Assembly: GCA_937969105.1 (NCBI GenBank)
Contig: CALBUZ010000148.1
Coordinates: 1-5,603, forward strand
Direction of reading: 5' to 3'
DNA from: an uncultured Collinsella sp.
GTDB lineage: Bacteria; Actinomycetota; Coriobacteriia; Coriobacteriales; Coriobacteriaceae
DNA: 5,603 nt
Shown here: positions 1 through 5,603 of the stretch, one piece after another
Layout: each line of letters begins with the position of its first letter
Position numbering within the stretch: the stretch's first letter is position 1
The notes under the pieces: model-generated
Database searches by the model: none
What the model was told of the DNA's origin: nothing
The model's input: only the letters and a program-made list of their open reading frames with translations
Program-made: the position numbers and the translations under genes

Positions 1-1
1 G

Positions 2-133
2 CGCGAGGATTACGCCAAGATGCAGTACTACGAGATGTTCCGCGACGGCAAGAACGTGTACACCGAGCACTTCCAGACCGAGGCCAACGAGACCGACCCC
101 AACCTGGCGCCGGGCACGACCAAGATCAAGTAG
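2..133 (+). CDS. C-terminal 43 codons of an unidentified protein, possibly VanW/G5-like (5' end outside window)
   Basis: The frame is open from the left edge and ends at TAG 131-133. The visible tail is hydrophilic, with a YYEMFRDGKNVYTEHF stretch (residues 9-24 of the fragment) followed by an Asp/Asn/Pro-rich end and a final KIK. An aromatic-rich strand, a short D/N-G-K turn and a second strand resemble the closing beta-hairpin of VanW/G5-type exported cell-envelope proteins, but 43 residues are too few to assign a family, so this is a weak inference. G/C-ending codons dominate (GAC, AAC, CGC, ACC), as in the large gene at 691-4500 and consistent with the same genome. A strong intrinsic terminator lies 83 nt past the stop, so this is the last gene of its transcript. 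It faces the surface-protein gene convergently. Confidence 0.6.
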   Translation, partial: REDYAKMQYYEMFRDGKNVYTEHFQTEANETDPNLAPGTTKIK

Positions 134-216
134 CTGCTAGCTGCTGAGCCACAACTGAAACGTCTGTCCAGGCGGAGGCATATAAGGTTCCCTGCTCGGA
201 CAGTCCTGCGCAAGAC

Positions 217-246
217 GAAGGCCACGTTATGTGGCCTTCTTTGTTT
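217..246 (+). terminator. Intrinsic terminator of the left-edge gene
   Basis: A perfect 9-bp stem GAAGGCCAC (217-225) / GTGGCCTTC (231-239) with a 5-nt loop is followed by TTTGTTT (240-246) on the plus strand. This is a textbook Rho-independent terminator for the gene ending at 133. The 134-216 stretch before it has no gene; it contains a direct repeat TAGCTGC TAGCTGC at the stop codon and a weak CTGTCC (164-169) / GGACAG (198-203) pairing with a 28-nt loop. Confidence 0.85.
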
Positions 247-248
247 GC

Positions 249-601
249 GGAAAGTGTGTCCCGGAATTCTTGTCTGGAATGGGATGCAGTTTCCGCTTGG
301 GACCCGATTGGGAAAGTGTGTCCCACTATTCAGCTGGATTCCAGGATGTATTTTCCGGTTGAGGCTCGTTGGGAAAGTGCGTCCCACTTTGGGGGCTGAT
401 TCTGGGACGTGGTTTCCGGTTGGCTCTCATTGGGAAAGTTCATCCCATTTCTCGGCCTAATTATGGGACGCAGTTTCCCGTTGAGGACCCTTTGGGAAAG
501 TGCGTCCCGGTCTGGGCGCTCAAACTGGGATGGATTTTCCGGATGAGGGCTTGACGGAAAATGTGTCCCGTTCCGGGCGCTAATTGTGGGATGCAGTTTC
601 C
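249..601. repeat. Array of six degenerate 61-62 bp tandem units, each with a pair of inverted 14-nt arms
   Basis: Left arms (consensus GGAAAGTGYGTCCC) lie at 249-262, 311-324, 372-385, 433-446, 495-508 and 556-569. Right arms (consensus GGGAYGCAGTTTCC, close to the left arm's reverse complement) lie at 281-294, 343-356, 404-417, 465-478, 527-540 and 588-601. The gap between left and right arm is exactly 18 nt in all six units; the gap between units is 15 or 16 nt. Centre-to-centre distances therefore alternate between 32 and 29-30 bp, near three helical turns. The gaps are themselves weakly homologous: the later inner gaps share a GGGCGCTAATT-like core and the outer gaps resemble GGTTGAGGCTCNTTG, so the whole unit was duplicated and then drifted while the arms stayed conserved. 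Every arm can pair with the neighbour on either side, with mismatches and G-T wobbles. The period is not a multiple of three, arguing against coding. It lies between two convergent genes outside both terminators. No function is known to me. Confidence 0.9.
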
Positions 602-625
602 GCTTGCGGAGTCTCCACTCAACAG

Positions 626-664
626 AAAACCCGGGTGGCCTGTTTTTTGGCTACCCGGGTTTTT
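626..664 (-). terminator. Bidirectional intrinsic terminator downstream of the surface-protein gene
   Basis: The arms 626-640 and 649-663 pair over 15 positions (AAAACCCGGGT with ACCCGGGTTTT, then GGCC with GGCT closing through one wobble) around an 8-nt loop. Read on the minus strand the hairpin begins 27 nt after the stop codon of the gene ending at 691 and closes with GGGTTTT. On the plus strand it ends in a TTTTT run, so it should also stop any transcript coming through the repeat array. Confidence 0.85.
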
Positions 665-690
665 GGGTTGTCGATATGTTCGACTGGCTA

Positions 691-3600
691 CTAGTGGGTC
701 TTGCGGCGCTTGATCAGCATGATGAGGGCTATCACTACGAGCGTTGCTCCCGCTGCTGCTGCGGTGGCGACTAGGGCGAATGTTTGGTCGCCGGTGTTTG
801 CGAGGTTCTTCGCTGTGGTCGTAGTCTTGACCTCGGTGTCGGTCTTAGCTCCGTTGTCGGACTTGGGCTTGTCCGGGTTCGTCGGGGTCTCAGGAGTCTC
901 GGGGTCCTTTGAGCCTTCGGAATCGGTTGGGCCGGCGGTGTTCACCAGGGTATGGTCCAGGAACTTCTTGGCGCCCGCGCTTGCCTGCGAGAACAGGCGG
1001 CGTGTGCGGATCGGAGCGGCGTTCACCGTCTCAGGAGCCTTCTCCTCGGCCGCGATGTTCACCAGTGTCACACCGGTATCAAGGCCGACGTTGTTGTATC
1101 CCACGTGGCAGTAGTACTGCGCGCCGTCATCGTTTGTAGTCAGGTCAAGCTCAAGCGTTGAGGCCGTTCCGGCTGGGAGGTTGCCATCGGCACCCACGCG
1201 CTGGAACGCGGTCTCGCCACGGCCCTTGCGGTACCAGATATATGACGGCGCCAGCTCCGTTTCACTGCCGTCGGCATTGCGCTGCGTCACATGGCCGATC
1301 GCCGAGAGTGTCAGCTTGTCTCCCGCCGAGCACTCGACCGAAGAGTCATACTCGAGGGCCGACCTCTCCGCTGTATCCGCCGCAGGTCCGCTCACGGTCA
1401 TCGTCATGCCATCGGGCATGGTCTTGACCGTGATGATCGCCGAGCGAATACCCGTTTCGGCCGTTGAATCATTCTTAACGGCGGCGATGGCGAATCGATA
1501 CTCCGTATTCGGCAACAGCCCATCCCACTTAAGCGAGGCCTGCGTGTTGTCGGCGATCTTCCAGCTGTTCACAACCGCATCCGCCGCATTGCTCTGCAGC
1601 ATGCCCACGCCGTAGCTAAAGCCACTCTTGTTTGCGAGTACATCGTCCCAGCTAAACGTAACGCTGGTCGAATCGACGGCGTTTGCCGTAAAGCCCGTCA
1701 CGGCCGGCGCGTCGGGCATCTCGACGTCCTTAACGTCATAGCCCACGATCCAGAACTGGTCGGTGTCCTTGGTGCCGAGCTTGTCGCCCGAGTCTGCCTC
1801 GAACTTGTCGACATCCACCGCGTTGACGCCCAGACGCCACACAAAACCGTACTTGCCCTGCGCGGCCTCGGGCAGGTTGTCGACGGTGCCGCCGTATTCG
1901 GTCGATTCACTCGAGGAGTTACCCGTAGTAAAGCCGGCGTTGGCACCAAAGCACAGGCCGCCAAATAACTCGTGCTTTGCAATCTTCGCGCCCATGACAA
2001 CGCTGCCGTTCAGCGTAAAGCCGTACTCAAACTCCTGCTCCTCGCCCTCCTCGACTTCGATGGTCTGCGTAGTGCTCGCCCCCGACTGCGCGACAGCACC
2101 GCTATACCCATCGTACGTGTAAGCGCGCGTCACGCCGGGCTTGCCCAGACCAAAGGAATCTTGCACGGGAGTCGTACCGTTGAGCGCCGTGTAATAGCTG
2201 TCGGGCTCTCCCGACCGGTTGGTCAAAAAGTAGCTGAGCGGCGTCATGTTGTGCTGCTTGGCAACGCGGTCATAGGCCTCGACATTAACGACCGAGGTCT
2301 GCGCGCCGAGCGACACGGGCGCCGCCATCACGCCCTTGCCGCCAGTTTCCTCATTTTCGATCTCGTACTCGTAATAGACCATCGGAATCGTGTAGAGCAC
2401 GGCTTTGTCGCCTTCGCCGGCATGCGACTCATAACTTACGCTGGCGCTCACTGTGCGCTCGCTCCGATAGTCATAGCATCCCTCGGCGGCAAAATCGACT
2501 GAAGCATTAATCGCCACCAGGGGCGGACCGGTCTGTACCTCGACGGCAACGCCCAACTCGGCGCCAATAGTGCCGCCGTGAATCTGCCCCGTGCTCGTGC
2601 CCTCGCCATATTCCGTGCCGCCCAACACCAGATAGCCGTATGCCTGCTCCAGATCCTCAACATAGGGCGCATCCTGCAGCACGGCAAGCACGCGCGGGTT
2701 GGTATAGACCTTGTAGCGGTCCTTGTACGTGATCTTGACGCTGTCGTTGTCGACATCGGGCAGCGCGAGCGAGATAAATGTGCCGTAGGTAGTGCCGCGA
2801 CGGTTGCTCTCGCTAATCACCTGCTCCTCGCCGCGGCGCACCTTTCCGTTCTCGTCGAGCGAAAAATGCGAGGCGGTCATCCAATAGTAGTCATCGTTCT
2901 TGCGCAGGTCCTCGTCGCGGTGCTTGCCCACCACAGCGATAAAGCTCTCGTTATAGCGGTCCGAACCCGAGACGCCGCCCGCCTTGACGTCGCTGATCCA
3001 CACCTGCTCTATACCCTTGTGGTCATGCTTGTTGCTGCTGTTGTATTGCTGACCGCTCATGCTCATGGTTCCGACCATGGACCCCAAGCCCTGAGCCCCG
3101 CTCTGTGCCGTGTTGCAGGCAAAGTCGCGGAACACATCGCCGCCCACGAGCACCTCGTCGACCGCCAGCTGCTCGGACAGGCCGTCAAGGTTGGCAGTGG
3201 CAAGGGCAATAGGCGCCAAGGTGCACGGATAGCGCTTATCCTGAGCGCTATCCTTCCATGCGCTGTTGGGCACATGCATCAGCCCATAGGAGGCGAGGAG
3301 CCCGTCTCTGTATTCCTTGCAATCGGAAAGCTTGAACTCGCCAGACTCCGAGTCAAAATACGCGTAGCGGTACAGCGCGCCGTACAGCCCCTTGCTGCCG
3401 TCAGAAGCGCCGTAATCAAAAGCGCTGCGTTGCCAGTCATAGCCCGCAAGAATAAGGCCCGTGACGGTTTCACCCGTCTTCTTTCCTTCTTCATCGTAGG
3501 CGGCAAACGTGCCGAACGTCGCATTCGCAGCGACCATGGTCTTGCCGTTCGCGGAGAGGGAGATTGCGCCCGCGTCGCCCAGAGCATCGACATGGACGAG

Positions 3601-4500
3601 CGCACCCTTGGATGCATCCCACGAAAACAGCTCGCAATGCGTCGACTTATCAATATTCTTCTTGCCGTAGGGTGCCGAGACCACGATGGCGAGGTCATCG
3701 CAAAAATCGCGATCGAGGTCGCCGGCCGCTAGCGAAACGACAGGAGCTGACTGAAGCTGCGTCCAGGAGTCGTTCCCGCCCTTGTTGTGCGTGGTGTAGT
3801 CCGCGGCGTTACCGGCATCGATCTTGACGACGCTTTGCTTCCAGTTGCCGCCCTCCAAGTCATACATGTCGACTACAGCCTTGCGCACGCCGTTCTCGTC
3901 GACATAGCAGCCCGCGTAGACAAAAAGCTCGTCGACGCCGTCGCCATCGACATCGCCCGCCTCGACATCAAAGACGGCGTCGTGCTCTTGCAGGTAACCG
4001 GCATCCAGGTACTTAAAACGGCCTTCGTACATCATATTAGTGTTGACCGTCACCGGCAGGTGTGTGTCGAGAGTGCGCGTACGCCCGTTGCTAAACGAGT
4101 AGAGGACCAGCTCAACCTTTCCGGCGTATGACTTGCCGTCAATCGTCGTGGAGGAACTGTCGCCGTAGGCACGAAGCTCGGCAACGCGGCTCTTTTTGCC
4201 CGTGCTGGCGTCGCTGCAGAACTCAACACTCGTGGCGTGAATGCCCGAGAAACCGTTGTTGTCGTTGGCGAGTACTGTTGAGGACTCATTGTTGCTTAGG
4301 TACGACCAGGTGCCGCCACCGTAGTCGCTATGCTTGTAGAGATCGCTGTTCGTATCGAAGTTGTTGACGTTTTGCCAGAACTTTGCGGCGCCCCACACAC
4401 TTCCATAGCCATCGGTGAGTTTGCTGCTGCCGCCAATGTCACCGCGCCCAGGAGCATGTCGGAAAGCTTTGCACCGGTTTTGCGCTTCAGCAGGATGCAC
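691..4500 (-). CDS. 5'-truncated giant sortase-anchored surface protein (FG-GAP/VCBS repeats, FN3, Ig-like, LANTG anchor)
   Basis: This is the C-terminal part of a cell-wall-anchored extracellular protein; numbering is from the GTG at 4498-4500. FG-GAP/VCBS-like calcium-loop motifs appear at 182-191 (GDVDGDGVDE), 260-269 (GDLDRDFCDD) and around 581-586, with an EVLVGG blade-like strand at 449-454, suggesting a beta-propeller over roughly 160-630. Residues ~630-920 are a glycine- and small-residue-rich beta region of unknown fold. An FN3 domain covers ~928-1028 (W951, LLPNTEYRFAIAAV) and an Ig-like domain ~1032-1151 (W1089, DDGAQYYC ending at C1131). A Pro/Thr/Lys/Asp stalk (1152-1232) leads to LANTG (1233-1237), a hydrophobic helix (~1240-1263) and KRRKTH, the sortase signal. 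The start is not credible: no ribosome binding site precedes the GTG, residues 1 to ~18 are an out-of-frame reading of the neighbouring yhfC-like gene, and there is no signal peptide. Authentic sequence begins near GDIGGSS (20-26). Ligand unknown; probably adhesion or glycan binding. Likely not expressed as an exported protein in this configuration. Confidence 0.85.
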   Translation of the reverse strand: MHPAEAQNRCKAFRHAPGRGDIGGSSKLTDGYGSVWGAAKFWQNVNNFDTNSDLYKHSDYGGGTWSYLSNNESSTVLANDNNGFSGIHATSVEFCSDASTGKKSRVAELRAYGDSSSTTIDGKSYAGKVELVLYSFSNGRTRTLDTHLPVTVNTNMMYEGRFKYLDAGYLQEHDAVFDVEAGDVDGDGVDELFVYAGCYVDENGVRKAVVDMYDLEGGNWKQSVVKIDAGNAADYTTHNKGGNDSWTQLQSAPVVSLAAGDLDRDFCDDLAIVVSAPYGKKNIDKSTHCELFSWDASKGALVHVDALGDAGAISLSANGKTMVAANATFGTFAAYDEEGKKTGETVTGLILAGYDWQRSAFDYGASDGSKGLYGALYRYAYFDSESGEFKLSDCKEYRDGLLASYGLMHVPNSAWKDSAQDKRYPCTLAPIALATANLDGLSEQLAVDEVLVGGDVFRDFACNTAQSGAQGLGSMVGTMSMSGQQYNSSNKHDHKGIEQVWISDVKAGGVSGSDRYNESFIAVVGKHRDEDLRKNDDYYWMTASHFSLDENGKVRRGEEQVISESNRRGTTYGTFISLALPDVDNDSVKITYKDRYKVYTNPRVLAVLQDAPYVEDLEQAYGYLVLGGTEYGEGTSTGQIHGGTIGAELGVAVEVQTGPPLVAINASVDFAAEGCYDYRSERTVSASVSYESHAGEGDKAVLYTIPMVYYEYEIENEETGGKGVMAAPVSLGAQTSVVNVEAYDRVAKQHNMTPLSYFLTNRSGEPDSYYTALNGTTPVQDSFGLGKPGVTRAYTYDGYSGAVAQSGASTTQTIEVEEGEEQEFEYGFTLNGSVVMGAKIAKHELFGGLCFGANAGFTTGNSSSESTEYGGTVDNLPEAAQGKYGFVWRLGVNAVDVDKFEADSGDKLGTKDTDQFWIVGYDVKDVEMPDAPAVTGFTANAVDSTSVTFSWDDVLANKSGFSYGVGMLQSNAADAVVNSWKIADNTQASLKWDGLLPNTEYRFAIAAVKNDSTAETGIRSAIITVKTMPDGMTMTVSGPAADTAERSALEYDSSVECSAGDKLTLSAIGHVTQRNADGSETELAPSYIWYRKGRGETAFQRVGADGNLPAGTASTLELDLTTNDDGAQYYCHVGYNNVGLDTGVTLVNIAAEEKAPETVNAAPIRTRRLFSQASAGAKKFLDHTLVNTAGPTDSEGSKDPETPETPTNPDKPKSDNGAKTDTEVKTTTTAKNLANTGDQTFALVATAAAAGATLVVIALIMLIKRRKTH
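790..804 (-). other. Sortase recognition motif LANTG of the surface protein
   Basis: The bases encode Leu-Ala-Asn-Thr-Gly, a variant of LPXTG with Ala in place of Pro. It is followed by Asp-Gln-Thr-Phe, about 24 hydrophobic residues (712-783) and a terminal KRRKTH, the complete three-part cell-wall sorting signal. Family knowledge: sortase cleaves between Thr and Gly and links the protein to peptidoglycan. Ala at the second position is compatible with class E-type sortases common in Actinobacteria, though no sortase gene is in the window. Confidence 0.85.
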
Positions 4501-4577
4501 AGCGCTACGGGCGCTGCCACGCAGAGAATCAGGCTGACGACCATGCCGGTAATGCTTGCGGAAGATACTGTGTTCAT
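4296..4577 (-). pseudogene. 5' remnant of a YhfC-like intramembrane protease gene, cut off after ~46 codons
   Basis: Reading starts at ATG 4575-4577, with AGGAGG seven bases upstream. The first ~46 residues are a short polar lead, a hydrophobic helix (about residues 9-30, ITGMVVSLILCVAAPVALCI), then LLKRKTGAKLSDMLLGA. That pattern, first helix with Pro, basic loop, then a hydrophobic-Gly-Ala start of helix two, matches the N-terminus of the YhfC family (multi-helix putative membrane metallo/glutamic-type proteases) as I know it; the active-site helices are missing. From about 4440 leftward the frame runs out of phase through the surface-protein gene, giving Ser/Thr/Ala-rich nonsense to TAA 4296-4298. 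The remnant sits 15 nt after the SdpI-like stop, in the same direction, so the intact gene was co-transcribed with it. Family call is moderate; truncation is clear. Confidence 0.6.
4430..4450. other. Junction between two unrelated DNA segments (gene-disrupting breakpoint)
   Basis: On the minus strand the yhfC-like frame makes sense up to about 4440-4446 (LLGA) and the surface-protein frame makes sense from about 4443 onward (GDIGGSS). The two are in different phases, so they cannot be one fused gene. Codon use changes at the same place. No target-site duplication, inverted repeat, att-like core or transposase can be seen at the point, so a simple insertion-sequence or integrase event is not evident. 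An assembly chimera would look the same. Confidence 0.7.
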
Positions 4578-4584
4578 AGTTTTG

Positions 4585-4590
4585 CCTCCT
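4585..4590 (-). promoter_or_regulatory. Ribosome binding site of the yhfC-like remnant
   Basis: AGGAGG on the minus strand, part of AAGGAGG, stands seven bases before the ATG at 4577, close to ideal spacing. It fixes the start of the yhfC-like gene, and lies in the 15-nt gap after the SdpI-like stop, so both reading frames were translated from one mRNA. Confidence 0.8.
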
Positions 4591-4592
4591 TA

Positions 4593-5603
4593 TTATAAGC
4601 CGGTTCTTGTGATAAGCGTATCATAGAGATTTCGTGTACTTTCGGTACTGTCGCCGCTGAGGACCAGCGTTTTCCCACTCACTGACAGAATGACGCAGGC
4701 TTCCGGACGGTAGTAGGTGTAGCGGGTATAGGTGCCGAATTCCGCATTTTCAAACGTTCCCAGCAGCAGCCGGAAGCTGCCTACGCCGTAGGTTCGGGTG
4801 CCGTCCACGTTGCCCTCCCGGTATTCGATGCCGTCGATGGCATCGTATTTTACGGTGAGGTCGTCGAAATAAGAGGCTTCCACGGTGAAGCTGTCGCTGT
4901 CGAACCGGTAATGGAGATTGCCGGTGAACAGCATGACCGCGACGAACACCACAATCACCGCCGTGAAGATCAGCACGCCGGCGGAGAGCTTTTTGGACAG
5001 CGGGTCGGGTTCACTTTTCGCTCCGTGGATCCGATGGTAGCGGTAAGAATAGGCGATGGGAAGGATGGACAGAGCGGCCACGGCGAGAACCGTGACGATA
5101 ATCCTCGGCACCTCCGGAAGCAGAGCGGCAAGCACCATTATAAGACCGCCGATGCCCCAGACCTTACCGGCGAAGCGGTGGGTGGCGATCCAGTTTTCCT
5201 CGCTGCCCAGCGTCCAGGAAATCCGGATGCCCACGGTGCGGTTGGGGCGGCACTTGGGGAGATAGTTGCCGATGGCGGCGAACATCAGTCCCAGCCCCGC
5301 GAAAAGAAGGCCGGCGAGCCGGAATTTCCACCCCAGCGCCACCGCGTAGGTGATGCCGCTGACGAGGATGGAGACGGCGGGAATCATCCAGAACAGCAGA
5401 CCCACCACCTTTTTGCTCTGATTCCGGTTCTTTGCGTCCCGGAAAACAAGAAAGAGTACCAGATAATGGGCGGCCAGCAGCAACAGCGGCCGAAGAAACA
5501 CGGCGGCGGCCTTGCCGCTCCATCTGTCCGCGCCGTGCATGCCCAAATGGATGGCAAGCTGGCCGAGAAGCCGGTACCACAGAAGCAGCCCTGCGGCGAT
5601 GGG
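4593..5603 (-). CDS. SdpI/DUF1648-family polytopic membrane protein with C-terminal PH-like domain (N-terminus outside window)
   Basis: The frame is open to the right edge (336 codons visible, TAA at 4593-4595), so the true start lies outside and probably only a first partial helix is missing. Numbering from the edge: residues 1-50 fit DUF1648 (LLLWYRLLGQLAIH, then HGADRWSGK). Helices lie at about 35-54, 68-90, 97-115, 148-163, 168-188 and 208-228. The SdpI hallmark is clear: GNYLPKCRPN (112-121), GIRISWTLGSEENW (125-138) and THRFAGK (141-147). After the last helix, about 108 residues (229-336) form a beta-rich domain resembling the bacterial PH domain found in related membrane proteins. Bacillus SdpI, about 207 aa, gives immunity to the SdpC toxin and passes the signal to the SdpR repressor; most family members are uncharacterised, so immunity or envelope-stress sensing is inference. 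A yhfC-like gene follows after 15 nt. Arginine codons favour CGG, unlike the gene to the left. Confidence 0.85.
   Translation of the reverse strand, partial: PIAAGLLLWYRLLGQLAIHLGMHGADRWSGKAAAVFLRPLLLLAAHYLVLFLVFRDAKNRNQSKKVVGLLFWMIPAVSILVSGITYAVALGWKFRLAGLLFAGLGLMFAAIGNYLPKCRPNRTVGIRISWTLGSEENWIATHRFAGKVWGIGGLIMVLAALLPEVPRIIVTVLAVAALSILPIAYSYRYHRIHGAKSEPDPLSKKLSAGVLIFTAVIVVFVAVMLFTGNLHYRFDSDSFTVEASYFDDLTVKYDAIDGIEYREGNVDGTRTYGVGSFRLLLGTFENAEFGTYTRYTYYRPEACVILSVSGKTLVLSGDSTESTRNLYDTLITRTGL

Noticed and set aside
28..554. Small proteins encoded in the repeat array (open frames on both strands)
   Set aside because: The peptides simply echo the tandem repeat, the 61-62 bp period shifts frame each unit, the frames run across the terminator or into the neighbouring gene, and none has a convincing ribosome binding site.
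249..601. CRISPR array
   Set aside because: Repeats are only 14 nt and alternate in orientation, the gaps are homologous to each other instead of unique, and there are no cas genes.
2578..3732. 384-codon open frame on the plus strand
   Set aside because: It lies wholly antisense to the surface-protein gene; the Ala/Val/Leu/Arg/His-rich product is typical of the complement of a GC-biased gene, with no domain or ribosome binding site.
4498..4500. GTG at 4500 as the genuine start of the surface protein
   Set aside because: No Shine-Dalgarno precedes it, it lies inside the yhfC-like coding sequence read in another phase, and the first ~18 residues are therefore foreign; it only marks the limit of the open frame.
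4296..4577. A genuine 93-residue protein with an N-terminal membrane helix
   Set aside because: Only the first ~46 residues look like real protein; the rest is an out-of-phase reading of the surface-protein gene.
5164..5580. 138-codon minus-strand open frame beside the SdpI-like gene
   Set aside because: It overlaps the SdpI-like gene in another phase, is Arg/Pro/Gly-rich, and the SdpI frame carries the clear family motifs.

Overview
The window is an end-to-end junction of two unrelated pieces of DNA. Positions 1 to about 4440 look like a high-GC Actinomycetota genome, most likely a gut Coriobacteriia such as Collinsella. This rests on strong CGC arginine preference, a large secreted FG-GAP/VCBS-type surface protein with FN3 and Ig-like domains, and a sortase tail with LANTG, a hydrophobic helix and a basic end. 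Positions from about 4440 to 5603 look like a gut Firmicutes (Clostridia) fragment: an SdpI-family gene followed by the start of a YhfC-type membrane protease gene, with CGG the commonest arginine codon. The taxonomic placements are inference from protein style and codon use, not from a search.

Layout, left to right. (1) 2-133, plus strand: the last 43 codons of a gene, possibly a VanW/G5-type exported protein, followed by a strong intrinsic terminator at 217-246. (2) 249-601: a non-coding array of six degenerate tandem units with a 61-62 bp period. Each unit holds two 14-nt arms that are near reverse complements, giving twelve arms in alternating orientation about three helical turns apart. 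(3) 626-664: a long, effectively bidirectional terminator hairpin. (4) 691 to about 4440, minus strand: a very large sortase-anchored surface protein whose 5' end, including signal peptide and start, is missing. (5) About 4430-4450: a breakpoint where the truncated surface-protein gene meets a truncated yhfC-like gene in a different reading frame. (6) 4440-4577, minus: the first ~46 codons of the yhfC-like gene with a good ribosome binding site. (7) 4593-5603, minus: an SdpI-family membrane protein with a C-terminal PH-like domain, running off the right edge.

The array lies between two convergent genes and outside both terminators, so it is probably little transcribed; a DNA-level role is the simplest guess. 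The SdpI-like and YhfC-like genes were evidently one operon (15 nt apart). The surface protein does not belong with them functionally: the junction is either a real insertion/deletion scar that destroyed both genes, or an assembly chimera. The array and the junction are the two points most worth checking.
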